A DNA stretch of 64,000 nucleotides, taken from contig JBAWZV010000001.1 of the NCBI GenBank assembly GCA_037142875.1, positions 248,001-312,000 on the forward strand, written 5' to 3'. The notes under the pieces are model-generated. The model ran no database searches and was not told the DNA's origin. It saw only the letters and a program-made list of their open reading frames with translations. Both the position numbers and the translations under genes were made by a program. How positions within the stretch are numbered: position 1 is the first letter of the stretch; every line of letters begins with the position of its first letter. Origin of the DNA: PALSA-600 sp037142875. Its GTDB lineage: Bacteria; Actinomycetota; Thermoleophilia; Gaiellales; Gaiellaceae. Shown here piece by piece: positions 24,094-33,284 of the stretch.

Positions 24094-25245
24094 ATGGCCG
24101 CGGCTCCCGACGGCGTGTTCATCACGCGGCTCGACCCGGGTCCAGGGATCCGTCTCGCGGTCAAGGATCTCTTCGACACCGCCGGAGTGCGCACGACGTA
24201 CGGGTCAGTCGTCTTCGCCGACCACATCCCGACGGAGACAGCGGCGGCCGTCGCGCTGCTCGAGGCCGCGGGGTACGTCAACGTCGGCAAGACGAACCTC
24301 CACGAGTTCGCCTACGGCGTCACCTCCCAGAATCTCCACTACGGCACCGTCCCGAATCCCGGCGCGCACGGTCGTACCGCCGGTGGCTCAAGCGGCGGAT
24401 CGGCGGCCGCCCTCGTCCTCGACCTCGCCGACGTCGCGCTCGGAACAGACTCGGGCGGATCGATCCGGATTCCGGCAGCTTGCTGCGGGATCGCCGGGCT
24501 GAAGCCGACCTACGGCCTCGTCTCCCTCGACGGTGTCTTCCCGCTCGCTCCGAGCTTCGACCACGTCGGGCCCATGGCACGTAACGTCGCCAGCCTCGTC
24601 GACCCGATGCGCGTGCTCGCGCCGGGCCTCGAGATCCCGTCGATCGACCTCACCGACCTGGCTGTCGGCCTTGCCTGGGTCGACGGCGCCGACCCGCTCG
24701 TCCGGGCCCGCGTCGAGCACGCGGCCGGGCTCTTTGGGGCTCCTCGCACGGTGGCGTTTCCCGAACCCGACGGCTACACGGTCTTCATGCGCGAGGTCGG
24801 CGACGTCCACCGCGAGATCTACCCCGAGCAGAGCGAGCTCTACGGCGAAAACATCCGCGTCAAGATCGAACGGTGCCTCTCCATCAGCGAGGTCGAGGCC
24901 GCGGCTGCGGCGCTCCGTCGCGTGGAGTACGCACGTGACGCGCTCGCCGCGATCGACGGCCTCGACCTCCTGCTAACGCCCACGCTCGGCTTCGTCGCGC
25001 CCGATGCCTCGATCGACGAGGTTGCCGAGCGCGAGCGCTTCGTCCGCTACACCTTCCCGTTCAACATGCTCGGCTGGCCCGCCCTGGCGCTCCCGTGTGG
25101 CGCGGCAGAGGACGGGCTGCCCGCCTCGCTCCAGATCGTCGGCCGCCCTGGGAGTGACGGTCTCGTCCTCGCAGCGGCGCTCGCACTGGAAGAGGCCCTC
25201 AAGGAGGAGCGGCGCCCTGCCGACAAGCAGGGAGATGCCTCGTAA
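24094..25245 (+). CDS. Amidase signature family hydrolase
   Basis: Amidase-signature enzyme of 383 residues with the complete Ser-cisSer-Lys triad: Lys24 in AVKDLFD, Ser99 in GGSSGGS and Ser123 in GTDSGGSIR. The SIRIPAACCGIAGLKPTYG stretch is typical. It hydrolyses an amide bond; the substrate is unknown. The protein is about 100 residues shorter than GatA, and no gatB or gatC is adjacent, so it is more likely a free-standing amidase (indoleacetamide hydrolase-like or broad) than part of the tRNA amidotransferase. The ATG at 24094 follows the oxidase small gene closely. The end overlaps the next gene by 11 bases. Confidence 0.85.
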   Translation: MAAAPDGVFITRLDPGPGIRLAVKDLFDTAGVRTTYGSVVFADHIPTETAAAVALLEAAGYVNVGKTNLHEFAYGVTSQNLHYGTVPNPGAHGRTAGGSSGGSAAALVLDLADVALGTDSGGSIRIPAACCGIAGLKPTYGLVSLDGVFPLAPSFDHVGPMARNVASLVDPMRVLAPGLEIPSIDLTDLAVGLAWVDGADPLVRARVEHAAGLFGAPRTVAFPEPDGYTVFMREVGDVHREIYPEQSELYGENIRVKIERCLSISEVEAAAAALRRVEYARDALAAIDGLDLLLTPTLGFVAPDASIDEVAERERFVRYTFPFNMLGWPALALPCGAAEDGLPASLQIVGRPGSDGLVLAAALALEEALKEERRPADKQGDAS

Positions 25246-26962
25246 TCTCGTCGTACTCGTCCTCGCGTTCTCGCTCTCGCTCCAGCTCGTTCCACAGGCT
25301 GCGACCAGCACGACGTCTGTGGCCACCGCGCCTGCCGGCCTGCATGCGTTCCTCCTCCGCGCGGACGAGCCGACCGCGACGTCCTATCCGCGCACGCCGT
25401 TGTTTGCCTGGAATCCCGTCAGGACTCCCAGCGGGCACTACCAGTTCGAGCTTGCGACGTCCTCGGCGTTTGACGATGCCTCGATCGTCTTCAAGGACAC
25501 GAAGGTTCAGATCCCCGCCGAGACCGTCGCCAGGCAGCTCCCCTGGATGACCGGGTCGCCCTACGCGCTCTGGGCGCACGTCCGCTGGATCTCCGCGGGC
25601 GGGATCCTCGCAACGCCGTGGAGCGCCCCGCTCGGGTTCAACCTCCGCTGGGCCGATGCAGATGTTCCGCACCAGCTTCCCGCGCCGGAAGGGCTCGTCC
25701 GCTGGGCGCCGATCGAGGGAGCCACCTCCTACGAGGTCCTGTACCCCGATCTCGTGCCGGTCATCTCATTCCAGACAACCACCAACGTCGCCGATGAGCG
25801 CGAGTTCTTCACGTTTCACTCCAACCTCGGCATCGGGACGATCCACTGGCGCGTCCGGGCGATCCGCGACGTGAGCGGCGTGACCCAGGCGACAAACGGC
25901 CTCCCCGCGGTCTCCTACGGCCCCTGGAGCCCCGTCTTCTCGACGGTGAACCCCGCGCACGCCATCGGCAAGCTCACACCGAGCGCGGTCGTCTCGGACG
26001 TCTGGGGCAAGGCCGGAGGCACGAACCCTGCACACCAGCTGACGCCGGGCTTTGCCTGGATACCGACGAAGGACGTTGTGACGCAGGGTGTCGACCCTGG
26101 GTCGCCGCTGTACCGCGTCTACATCTTCACCGACAACCACTGCGTCAACCGGATCTTCACCGGGTCGGTCGTCGGCTCGCCGGCGTTTGCGCCGCGTCTC
26201 ATCGGTGGCCCGATGGCGCTTCCAGCTGACGTCACCACGCTGACCGAAGCCCAGGACGCCCCGCCGTATCTGACCGGTGCAGGCTCGGAGGGGAGCGCGT
26301 TCGACCCAACCGGTGCCAGGATCGTCTCGGGTGAGACGCCGGGCTCGCAGGTTGGCACGCTGAAGGCCAAGACGGGAGCCACCGTCGTGAATCTATGGAG
26401 TGGCCGGTACTACTGGACGGTCGTGCCGGTGGCCGCCGAGCCGCCGTTTGTGAGCAAGGCGGCTGCTGCCGCCGCCGCGACAACACCGGTCACCGTGAGC
26501 GCCGCGACCACCGGTGGCGCACTCACCTACCGCGATCTCGCCGTCCCCCAGGACTCGTGCGAGGCGGGCTCCGCGATGACCTTCCGCACCGTCTCCCGCC
26601 CTGTCGTCACCTCCGCCGGGCGCCCGTTTGTCAGCGGCGTCTCCCCGTCGGGGCGGTCTGTCGCCGGTGCCAGCTCGAAGCCGTCGGTTTACTCGACGCC
26701 GATCGTCGCCTGGGAGCCTGCCCTCGGCGCGACCCGCTACCAGGTCGAGATCTCCCGGACCCTCTATCCCTGGCATCCCGCGCATCGGATCCGCACACCG
26801 TCGACGTCGGTGACGCTGCCGCTCTCGAGGACGGACGCGGGCACCTGGTACTACCGCGTACGCGGTATCGACGAGGCGCTTCCGACGGGCGCCCAGCGCA
26901 TGACGTGGTCAAGGCCTGTCCGGATCGCCATCACCGGCGATCGCTTCACCGTTGTCGGATAG
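25235..26962 (+). CDS. Large secreted protein with fibronectin-III-like repeats
   Basis: Exported protein of 575 residues with a signal peptide (about 1-23, LVVLVLAFSLSLQLVPQAAT). The mature part has at least three beta-sandwich segments with FN3-like signatures: FAWNPVRTPSGHYQFELATS, WAPIEGATSYEVLYPDLVP and VAWEPALGATRYQVEISRTL, the last ending in GTWYYRVRGID. Such repeats usually mediate binding on the cell surface. An alanine-rich linker (SKAAAAAAATTPVTV) splits the protein. The ATG at 25235 lies inside the amidase end and directly precedes the signal peptide; the open frame further upstream is antisense-like. No cell-wall anchor or enzyme domain is seen. Confidence 0.78.
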   Translation: MPRNLVVLVLAFSLSLQLVPQAATSTTSVATAPAGLHAFLLRADEPTATSYPRTPLFAWNPVRTPSGHYQFELATSSAFDDASIVFKDTKVQIPAETVARQLPWMTGSPYALWAHVRWISAGGILATPWSAPLGFNLRWADADVPHQLPAPEGLVRWAPIEGATSYEVLYPDLVPVISFQTTTNVADEREFFTFHSNLGIGTIHWRVRAIRDVSGVTQATNGLPAVSYGPWSPVFSTVNPAHAIGKLTPSAVVSDVWGKAGGTNPAHQLTPGFAWIPTKDVVTQGVDPGSPLYRVYIFTDNHCVNRIFTGSVVGSPAFAPRLIGGPMALPADVTTLTEAQDAPPYLTGAGSEGSAFDPTGARIVSGETPGSQVGTLKAKTGATVVNLWSGRYYWTVVPVAAEPPFVSKAAAAAAATTPVTVSAATTGGALTYRDLAVPQDSCEAGSAMTFRTVSRPVVTSAGRPFVSGVSPSGRSVAGASSKPSVYSTPIVAWEPALGATRYQVEISRTLYPWHPAHRIRTPSTSVTLPLSRTDAGTWYYRVRGIDEALPTGAQRMTWSRPVRIAITGDRFTVVG

Positions 26963-26986
26963 ACCCGTCGGCTAGCGTGGCGGATC

Positions 26987-27733
26987 GTGGATCCCACAGA
27001 CATCCGCTTCGCACACGAGCTCGCCGACGCGGCCGACGCGATCACCCTGGCGCGGTTTCGGAGCCTCGACCTCGTCGTCGAGACAAAACCTGACCTCACG
27101 CCGGTCTCCGAAGCCGATCGGGCAGCCGAAGAGGCGATCCGAGAGCTCGTTGCCCGCGAGCGGCCCGGCGAGGGTGTGCTCGGCGAGGAGATGGGTGACG
27201 ACGGTGCCGCATGCCGCTGGATTGTCGACCCGATCGACGGGACGAAGAACTACGTGCGCGGCCTCCCGGTGTGGGGAACCCTGCTTGCGCTCGAGCGTGA
27301 CGGGCAGGTGGACGTCGCCGTCGTCTCCGCGCCGGCTCTGGGCCGCCGCTGGTCGGCAGTCCGCGGTGAGGGAGCACGCGTCGACGGACAGCCGTGCCGC
27401 GTCTCGCGCGTCGCCCGCCTGGAGGACGCCGTCGTCTCAACGACCGCCGCGCCTCAGATGCCGCCCGGATGGGCGACGGTCACCGGTCGCGCCTGGGCCG
27501 CCCGTGGCTACAGCGACTTCTGGCAGCACTGCCTCGTCGCCGAGGGAGCGCTCGATGTCGCAACCGACTCCATCCTCAACCTCTGGGACTACGCGGCCGT
27601 CCGCCTGATCGTCGAGGAGGCAGGCGGGCGCTGCTCGACCTTCGAGGGAGGCGCCCCGGCGCCCGACCACTCGTTCGTCTCGACGAACAGTGTCCTGCAC
27701 GACGAGGTCGTCGCGCTCCTCGGTTCCCGCTAG
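26987..27733 (+). CDS. hisN: Inositol monophosphatase family enzyme, probably histidinol-phosphatase
   Basis: Metal-dependent phosphatase of 248 residues. Ligands are visible in GEE (66-68) and DPIDGTKNYVRG (Asp81, Asp84), and the C-terminal WDYAAVRLIVEEAGG supplies the third metal Asp. The form DPIDGTKNYVRG with Lys-Asn-Tyr is typical of actinobacterial HisN-type histidinol-phosphatases rather than inositol phosphatases (DPLDGTTNF), but substrate is not certain, and no other his genes are in the window. The GTG at 26987 is preceded by AGCGTGGCGGATC with no clear ribosome site. The stop overlaps the convergent gene's stop in a CTAG. Confidence 0.85.
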   Translation: MDPTDIRFAHELADAADAITLARFRSLDLVVETKPDLTPVSEADRAAEEAIRELVARERPGEGVLGEEMGDDGAACRWIVDPIDGTKNYVRGLPVWGTLLALERDGQVDVAVVSAPALGRRWSAVRGEGARVDGQPCRVSRVARLEDAVVSTTAAPQMPPGWATVTGRAWAARGYSDFWQHCLVAEGALDVATDSILNLWDYAAVRLIVEEAGGRCSTFEGGAPAPDHSFVSTNSVLHDEVVALLGSR

Positions 27734-28341
27734 GGGTTCGTCTTCACGACGAGCTTCTGCTCGCTCTTGCCGTCTGTGCTGAGCCGGGCGACCGCGACAC
27801 CCGCGTCCCCTGCAAGAATCGTCAGGCCGTTCGGAGCGGGGACAAGCGTGCCCGGGGAGACAGAGAGGCAGATGATCACAATGCCGTCCTTGCCCTTGCC
27901 GACGTTGCACGCAATCCGATGGCCGGGCAGGAGGGCTACCTCGCCGGTCGCCAGCCGAAGCAGCGGGACAGTCGCCGTCGCCGCAGCCGGAGTGCGGTAC
28001 ACCTGCGCCGGGCTCCCCTTGCCGTTGTACGCGTAAACCGCCGCCCGGCGACCAAGCGTCGGGTCGTCGGCGAGCCCGACCATGTACGTCGGGTAGTAGA
28101 TCCCGCCCTTCGTCGTCCCCTTGAAGCAGAGGATCGCCAGCTTCCCCGGCATCAGCGTCTTGCTGATCCCGACGTTGCAGAACGTCTTCGTGCCAACCGC
28201 CTGGATCAGCTCGTTCGTCGTCACCATCACCGTGGGAGCTGTGGTGGCGGCGGCAAATGCAGCCGTCGCCAGGCCAGCCGCAACAAGGAGAACGAGTACC
28301 CGCACGGTCCGCACCCTAGAGCACCTCGGTGCGAGGTGCAT
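27730..28341 (-). CDS. Secreted protein with duplicated CNVG-Cys motif
   Basis: Protein of 203 residues with an export signal (about 12-32, VRVLVLLVAAGLATAAFAAA). The mature domain contains a Cys-Asn-Val-Gly element twice: TFCNVGISK with a second Cys 17 residues later, and IACNVGKGKDG with a second Cys 14 residues later. This suggests two related disulfide-bonded subdomains. I do not recognise a family. The start is ATG 28341, six bases after the pgi stop; a GTG at 28314 is an alternative. It is the last gene of the rpiB-tal-pgi operon, an odd place for a secreted protein. Confidence 0.62.
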   Translation of the reverse strand: MHLAPRCSRVRTVRVLVLLVAAGLATAAFAAATTAPTVMVTTNELIQAVGTKTFCNVGISKTLMPGKLAILCFKGTTKGGIYYPTYMVGLADDPTLGRRAAVYAYNGKGSPAQVYRTPAAATATVPLLRLATGEVALLPGHRIACNVGKGKDGIVIICLSVSPGTLVPAPNGLTILAGDAGVAVARLSTDGKSEQKLVVKTNP

Positions 28342-28347
28342 GCCCGC

Positions 28348-29703
28348 TCACGGAAGCTCGTCGAGCTGAATCCGGGCCACCCGGCGGCCCCGCTCCTGCA
28401 ACGCCGCGAGGTCACCTGCTGCCTGCGCGCGAATGAGGCGACCGAACCCGAAGTCCCACCCCGGGATCGGCAGCTCGTCGCGGCCGCCATCGACGACCTG
28501 GAGGAAGAGCCCGTTGTTCGCTCCACCCTTGTGCAGCTGGCCCGTTGAATGGAGGTACCCGGGCCCGAAGCCGGTGGTGACGACACAGCCGGTGCGCGAA
28601 CGAAGCTCCTCGGCGAGCGCTTCGATCCGTGGTGCGGCCGCGTCGGGATCGACAAACGCCTGAATGGCGAGGTAGTCACCGGGGCCCGCCTGGGCAAGCA
28701 GCGCCTCGAGCGACGACACCGAGCCGAGCGGACGGTCGGGGCCTGCGAGCACTTCCTTCGTACGGTCCTTCGCCGCCTGCACGTCCGGCTGGTCAAACGG
28801 ATTGATCCGGAGGAGAGCCCCGGCAACCGCGACAGCGAACTCCCAGCGGAAGAACTCGGCACCAACGCTCGCCGCGTCGATGTGACTGATCTGCTGCCGC
28901 TGACGGTCAGGCCCGTCGCCGTGCTCGCCGGCGGCCGGCACGAGGCCCTTCCCGTCCTTCCCGGTTGACTCGGCGACGAGCTGTTCCACCCAGAGGCCAA
29001 ACCCGGAGACGTCGGTGAAGCAGACCTTGTCCCGACCGTCCCGCCAGCCGGCAGCGAGCGAGAGGCCGAGCTCAAGACCAGGGTTCCCGTCGTCGAGCCG
29101 ACACGCTGCTGCCATCTCAAGCGCGCTGTCGAGGAGAGCGACAAGGTCGATACCAAGCAACGCGGCCGGAACGAGTCCAAACGGCGAGAGCGCCGAGTAG
29201 CGTCCACCGATCGTTGGCTCGCCTGGGGCAACCGCAGCAAAGCGCCGCTCGCGCGCAAGCGAGGCGAGCGCCGAAGCCGGGTCGGTGATGGCAAGCCACT
29301 GCTCGCCACGCGGCACCCGCTCCCAGAAGTACTCAAGCTGCGCGCGGGTATCGACCGTCGCTCCCGACTTCGACGCGGCGACAAACAGCGTCTGCGCAGG
29401 GTCGATGCGATCCTCGAGTCGGCGGATCGCCCCGGGGTGCGTCGTGTCGAGGACGTGGAAGCTCTCGCTGCGAACGACCCGGCGCAGGACATCGGCACCA
29501 AGAGACGATCCGCCCATCCCGAGCAACACGACCGATTCGAGATCACCTCGCACATCCTCGGCGAGTCGCGCGATCGATTCGACGTCGGCCCGCATACGCG
29601 CTGGCTCGTCGAGCCAGCCGAGCCACCGCCCCTCGTCTCGGCCTGTCCAGACAGCGGGATCACGAGCCCAGATGCGCTCGACGAGCTGCCGGCGTTCGGT
29701 CAT
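28348..29703 (-). CDS. pgi: Glucose-6-phosphate isomerase
   Basis: Enzyme of 451 residues interconverting glucose-6-phosphate and fructose-6-phosphate. SIS-domain sugar-phosphate binding is seen in LLGMGGSSLGADV and AASKSGATVDT; the C-terminal active-site region includes HSTGQLHKGGANNG. The length fits the shorter bacterial and archaeal-type Pgi forms. The start ATG overlaps the transaldolase stop (ATGA). Together with tal and rpiB it forms a compact operon of the non-oxidative pentose phosphate and upper glycolytic interconversions. In some actinobacteria Pgi and Tal are fused; here they are separate but coupled. Confidence 0.93.
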   Translation of the reverse strand: MTERRQLVERIWARDPAVWTGRDEGRWLGWLDEPARMRADVESIARLAEDVRGDLESVVLLGMGGSSLGADVLRRVVRSESFHVLDTTHPGAIRRLEDRIDPAQTLFVAASKSGATVDTRAQLEYFWERVPRGEQWLAITDPASALASLARERRFAAVAPGEPTIGGRYSALSPFGLVPAALLGIDLVALLDSALEMAAACRLDDGNPGLELGLSLAAGWRDGRDKVCFTDVSGFGLWVEQLVAESTGKDGKGLVPAAGEHGDGPDRQRQQISHIDAASVGAEFFRWEFAVAVAGALLRINPFDQPDVQAAKDRTKEVLAGPDRPLGSVSSLEALLAQAGPGDYLAIQAFVDPDAAAPRIEALAEELRSRTGCVVTTGFGPGYLHSTGQLHKGGANNGLFLQVVDGGRDELPIPGWDFGFGRLIRAQAAGDLAALQERGRRVARIQLDELP

Positions 29704-30809
29704 CGGACTGGCGCCGGCCCCGCCGACTTGGTCTCGATTCCTACCAGGAGCTCGTCGAAGGAGTCGACGAACCGTCGAACACCTTCGGTCTCCAGATCCG
29801 CCACGATCACGTCGTAGTCGACGCCCATCGCCGCGAGCAACTCAAGCACTGCGCGCGCCGTCTCGACCCCTTCGAGCACGGTGTCTCCGCGAACCTCCCC
29901 GTGGTCGCGAAATGCCTGGACCGTCTCCGGCGGCATCGTGTTGACGGTATCGGGCCCGATCAGCTCCTCGACGTACATCGTGTCGCGGTAGGCCGGATTC
30001 TTGGTCGAGACCGACGCCCAGACCGGCTTCTGCGTCGCCGCGCCCGAGGAGGCGAGCCTCGCAAACCGCTGGCTCGCGAAGGTCTCCTGGAAGGAGGCGT
30101 AGGCAAGCCTGGCGTTCGCAACGCCGACCTGCCCGAGCAGGGCTGGCTCGTGGTGTCGAGCGAGCAGACGGTCGACCTCGGTGTCGAGACGAGAGACGAA
30201 GAACGACGCGACCGACCGAACAGCGGCCGGGTCGCCGCCTCGCTCGACAAGCCGCTCGAGCCCGCACAGGTACGCCTCGATGACAGCCCGGTACCGCGCG
30301 AGCGAGAAGATCAACGTGACGTTGACCGAGATCCCAGCTGCGATGCAGTGCTCGATCGCCGGGAGGCCAGCCTCGGTCGCGGGAATCTTGACCAGGAGGT
30401 TCGCACGGTCGACCGCCGCGTGAAGCTCGACCGCCTGGCCGACGGTCGCGTCAGCGTCGTACGCCAGCCGGGGGTCGACCTCGAGCGAGATGAAGCCGTC
30501 GTTCCCGCCCGTCAGCTCCCAGACCGGACGAAACAGATCACAGGCCTCCTGCACATCGACGACGGCGAGAGCGAAGAAGGTCGACGTCGCGTCGAGACCT
30601 GCCGCCGCCAACGCATGGATCTCGGCGTCGTAGGCGTCTGTCGAGGCGATCGCCCGCTGGAAGATCGTCGGATTCGACGTGACGCCGCTAACGGCGTCCT
30701 CCTCCATCGCCAGGCGCAGTCCGCCGCCACGGACGAGGTCACGCGAGAGGCTGTCGAGCCAGACCGCCTGACCGCGCTCCGCGAGCGCGCGGAGCCGTTC
30801 GCCGGTCAT
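29700..30809 (-). CDS. tal: Transaldolase
   Basis: Transaldolase of 369 residues, the long actinobacterial/cyanobacterial form, moving a dihydroxyacetone unit between sugar phosphates. The Schiff-base Lys141 lies in LLVKIPATEAG; GVTSNPTIF near residue 42 and SVNVTLIFSLARY are family motifs. It shares a base with the rpiB stop upstream and four bases with pgi downstream. No anomalies seen. Confidence 0.95.
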   Translation of the reverse strand: MTGERLRALAERGQAVWLDSLSRDLVRGGGLRLAMEEDAVSGVTSNPTIFQRAIASTDAYDAEIHALAAAGLDATSTFFALAVVDVQEACDLFRPVWELTGGNDGFISLEVDPRLAYDADATVGQAVELHAAVDRANLLVKIPATEAGLPAIEHCIAAGISVNVTLIFSLARYRAVIEAYLCGLERLVERGGDPAAVRSVASFFVSRLDTEVDRLLARHHEPALLGQVGVANARLAYASFQETFASQRFARLASSGAATQKPVWASVSTKNPAYRDTMYVEELIGPDTVNTMPPETVQAFRDHGEVRGDTVLEGVETARAVLELLAAMGVDYDVIVADLETEGVRRFVDSFDELLVGIETKSAGPAPVR

Positions 30810-31258
30810 CAGCCCTGCATGCCACGTTCCATCGCCGCCACCTTGTCGAGACGAGCGACGTAGCGCTCGCCTCCGTCGAACTGGGCGGAGAGGAACACCG
30901 CGACAAGCTCGCGGGCAACCGAGGCACCGACAATCTCGGAGCCGAGACAGAGCACGTTGAGGTCGTCGTGCTCAACGGCCTGGTGTGCGCTGTAGAGATC
31001 GTGGCAGATCGCAGCGCGAACGCCGGCCATCTTGCAGGCGGCAATCGACGCTCCTGCGCCCGAGCCGCACACGATGATCCCGCGGTCTGCCTCGCCGGAC
31101 TGGAGCTTCTCTCCGACCTGCCGGGCCTTGTCCGGATAGTCGACGCGAACCTCAGGGCTATCGGTGCCAAGGTCGATCACCTCGTGGCCGACGAGCGCCT
31201 CAAGAACAGCCTCGCGGAGGTAGACCCCGCGGTGGTCGAAGGCAACCGCAACTCTCAT
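30809..31258 (-). CDS. rpiB: Ribose-5-phosphate isomerase B
   Basis: Enzyme of 149 residues interconverting ribose-5-phosphate and ribulose-5-phosphate. The substrate pocket is shown by AFDHRG (Asp8, His9), the catalytic Cys64 in VCGSGAGAS and His92 in SAHQAVEHDD. Normal length for the RpiB/LacAB family. It is the first gene of the leftward rpiB-tal-pgi operon. The 115-base gap before the histidine kinase gene at 31374 shows no further gene. Confidence 0.93.
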   Translation of the reverse strand: MRVAVAFDHRGVYLREAVLEALVGHEVIDLGTDSPEVRVDYPDKARQVGEKLQSGEADRGIIVCGSGAGASIAACKMAGVRAAICHDLYSAHQAVEHDDLNVLCLGSEIVGASVARELVAVFLSAQFDGGERYVARLDKVAAMERGMQG

Positions 31259-31373
31259 GCCCCGAGCCTATCTACACGACCAGCTGCGAGCGCAGCGGAA
31301 GCCGCACCACCCTCGATCTGGGGCTGTTCAGAGCGCACGGAGGTGTCGATCAGGCAGACGGGGCGTTCGGAGG

Positions 31374-33257
31374 TCAGGCCGAGCGCCCCTCGTCGTCCGG
31401 GGAGATCGGAAGCTCGATGTGGAAGCACGTTCCGACACCCGGCTGCGAGCGGACGGTGATCCCGCCCCCGTGCGCCTCCGCGATCGCCTTCGAGATCCCG
31501 AGCCCGAGCCCCGTTCCGGGAATCGCCTGCTCCGTTGCGGTCGACGAGCGGAAGAAGCGCGTGAAGAGCCTCTCCTGCTCCGCGATCGGGATCCCGATCC
31601 CCGTGTCCTCGATCTCGAGCACGGCGCTATCACCCTCGATCGAAACCCGCGCGGTGACGCTCCCGCCCGACGGGGTGAACTTGAGGCCGTTGGAGATCAG
31701 GTTCGCGACGAGCTGCCCGAGTCGCTCGCGATCGGCCTTGATGACGACCGGCCCCCTGTTCTCGACCCGGAGGTCGATGTTCCTCGCCAGCGCGACTGCG
31801 GCCGACGACTCGACCATCTCTGCAACGACCTCGTCCAACCGCACCCCGTCACGCAGATCAAGCTGAAGCCCGCTCGCATCGAGCCTCGCGACGAAGAGCA
31901 GGTCACCGACGAGCCGCTGCAGTCGCTGCGAGCTCCGATGGACGATCGAGAGGAACCGATGCTGCTCCTCGGTCAGCTCACCGGCCTCGCCGTCCCGGAC
32001 CATCTCGAGGAAGCCCATCATCGAGGTGAGCGGTGTTCGGAGCTCATGCGAGACGGTCGCGACGAACTCGTCCTTGAGACGGTCGAGCTCGCGGTAGTGC
32101 GTGACATCCCGGAGCGTCCAGATTCGTCCGATCAGCTTGCCATTCTCGCCCTGCACCGGCGACGTGTAGCCGATGAGCACCTGGTAGGGGTCGAAGAGCT
32201 CGAACTCGTCGGCGGAGGCGTCCTCCGGGTGAAGACGGAGCCGCTCCATCGTCTCCCGAAAGCGCTCCTTGTCGACCATCTTGTCCTCGATCGAGAGCAG
32301 CTGTCGGATCACCGTCCCGCGACGCGACATCCCGAGCTCCTCGGAGAACTTGATGAGCGGGCGGTTGACGATCTGAACCTTGCCCTCGAGGTCGGTGAGC
32401 GCGATCCCGTCGATCCTCGAGTCGATGACCGCGCGCAACATCGTTGCGAGACGCTCGAGATCCCCGTTCTGTCCCGCAAGCACGTGCTGCTGGCGCTCGA
32501 TCGCCTCGGCCATCGTGTTGAAGTCGTTCGTCAGCTCACCGATCTCGTCCAACCCTCCCGCAGGGACGCGATGCTCGTACTCGCCTGCTGCGAGCCGCGT
32601 GGCCGCGCCGGCGACAACCCGGATCGGCCGAACGACCCGGCGGGCGATGTAGATGCCGAAGATCGTGATGATGATGAGCGAGCCGATGAGCCCAACGCTG
32701 CCGATCACCACGGCGTAGCTCTCGGTCCGATCGGCGCGGAGGCGCGAGTCGTCGACCTGCTGCTGCTCGGCGTCGACGAACGTGGTGAACGTGGCACGGA
32801 GCGCATCGACCTGTCGCTGGCCCGATGAGTCGAGGACGATCGTCTTCGCCTTCGCGGGGTCATCGGCCGCCGCCGTGATCACGAGGATCGCCCACGTGTC
32901 GAGGTACCGTGTGACATCTGCCTTGATTCGCTGTGCCCGGGCGAAGCGAACAGGATCGCCCTTCGAGTAGGTGACGAGCCTGTTCGCGACGACGGGAAAC
33001 TGGAGGCTCGCGGTGCGCAGCGGCTTCAAGAACACGCCGCGTTGCGTAACCGCGTACCGTCTGGCGTTGGTCTCGAGGTCGAGGACCAGCGTCTGGAGGT
33101 GGTTCGCGGTCGCGATCACCTGTTCGGAGCGGCCCGCCTGCCGCGACTGGTTCCGCAACTGGAGGATGGTGATGAGGAGAATGACGAACGCTGCACCGAC
33201 GAGCACGGCCAGGGCCGTGCTCGCAATGAACATCCGCCTGCGGAGACCCCTCTTCAT
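31374..33257 (-). CDS. Membrane sensor histidine kinase with CHASE3-like, HAMP and PAS domains
   Basis: Sensor kinase of 627 residues. Helix 1 (about 9-35), an extracellular CHASE3-like helical domain, helix 2 (about 195-220), HAMP, a PAS domain (about 290-395), HisKA with the phospho-acceptor His404 in VSHELRTPLTS, and HATPase with NLISNGLKF, DTGIGI and GTGLGLGIS. The ATG at 33257 is chosen for the strong AAGAGGAGAT site upstream; the 82 upstream codons overlap the divergent ABC-F gene. No response regulator is adjacent, so it is an orphan here and its partner and signal are unknown. It resembles KinB/PhoR-type kinases in layout. Confidence 0.9.
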   Translation of the reverse strand: MKRGLRRRMFIASTALAVLVGAAFVILLITILQLRNQSRQAGRSEQVIATANHLQTLVLDLETNARRYAVTQRGVFLKPLRTASLQFPVVANRLVTYSKGDPVRFARAQRIKADVTRYLDTWAILVITAAADDPAKAKTIVLDSSGQRQVDALRATFTTFVDAEQQQVDDSRLRADRTESYAVVIGSVGLIGSLIIITIFGIYIARRVVRPIRVVAGAATRLAAGEYEHRVPAGGLDEIGELTNDFNTMAEAIERQQHVLAGQNGDLERLATMLRAVIDSRIDGIALTDLEGKVQIVNRPLIKFSEELGMSRRGTVIRQLLSIEDKMVDKERFRETMERLRLHPEDASADEFELFDPYQVLIGYTSPVQGENGKLIGRIWTLRDVTHYRELDRLKDEFVATVSHELRTPLTSMMGFLEMVRDGEAGELTEEQHRFLSIVHRSSQRLQRLVGDLLFVARLDASGLQLDLRDGVRLDEVVAEMVESSAAVALARNIDLRVENRGPVVIKADRERLGQLVANLISNGLKFTPSGGSVTARVSIEGDSAVLEIEDTGIGIPIAEQERLFTRFFRSSTATEQAIPGTGLGLGISKAIAEAHGGGITVRSQPGVGTCFHIELPISPDDEGRSA

Positions 33258-33284
33258 CCCATCTCCTCTTGAATACCTGGTGCC

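Noticed and set aside
24094..25245. Amidase as GatA of the tRNA amidotransferase
   Set aside because: About 100 residues too short and no gatC or gatB nearby.
31257..32828. A 523-codon plus-strand frame opposite the histidine kinase
   Set aside because: The kinase on the minus strand has full HAMP, HisKA and HATPase motifs and a strong ribosome site; the plus frame has no recognisable domain.
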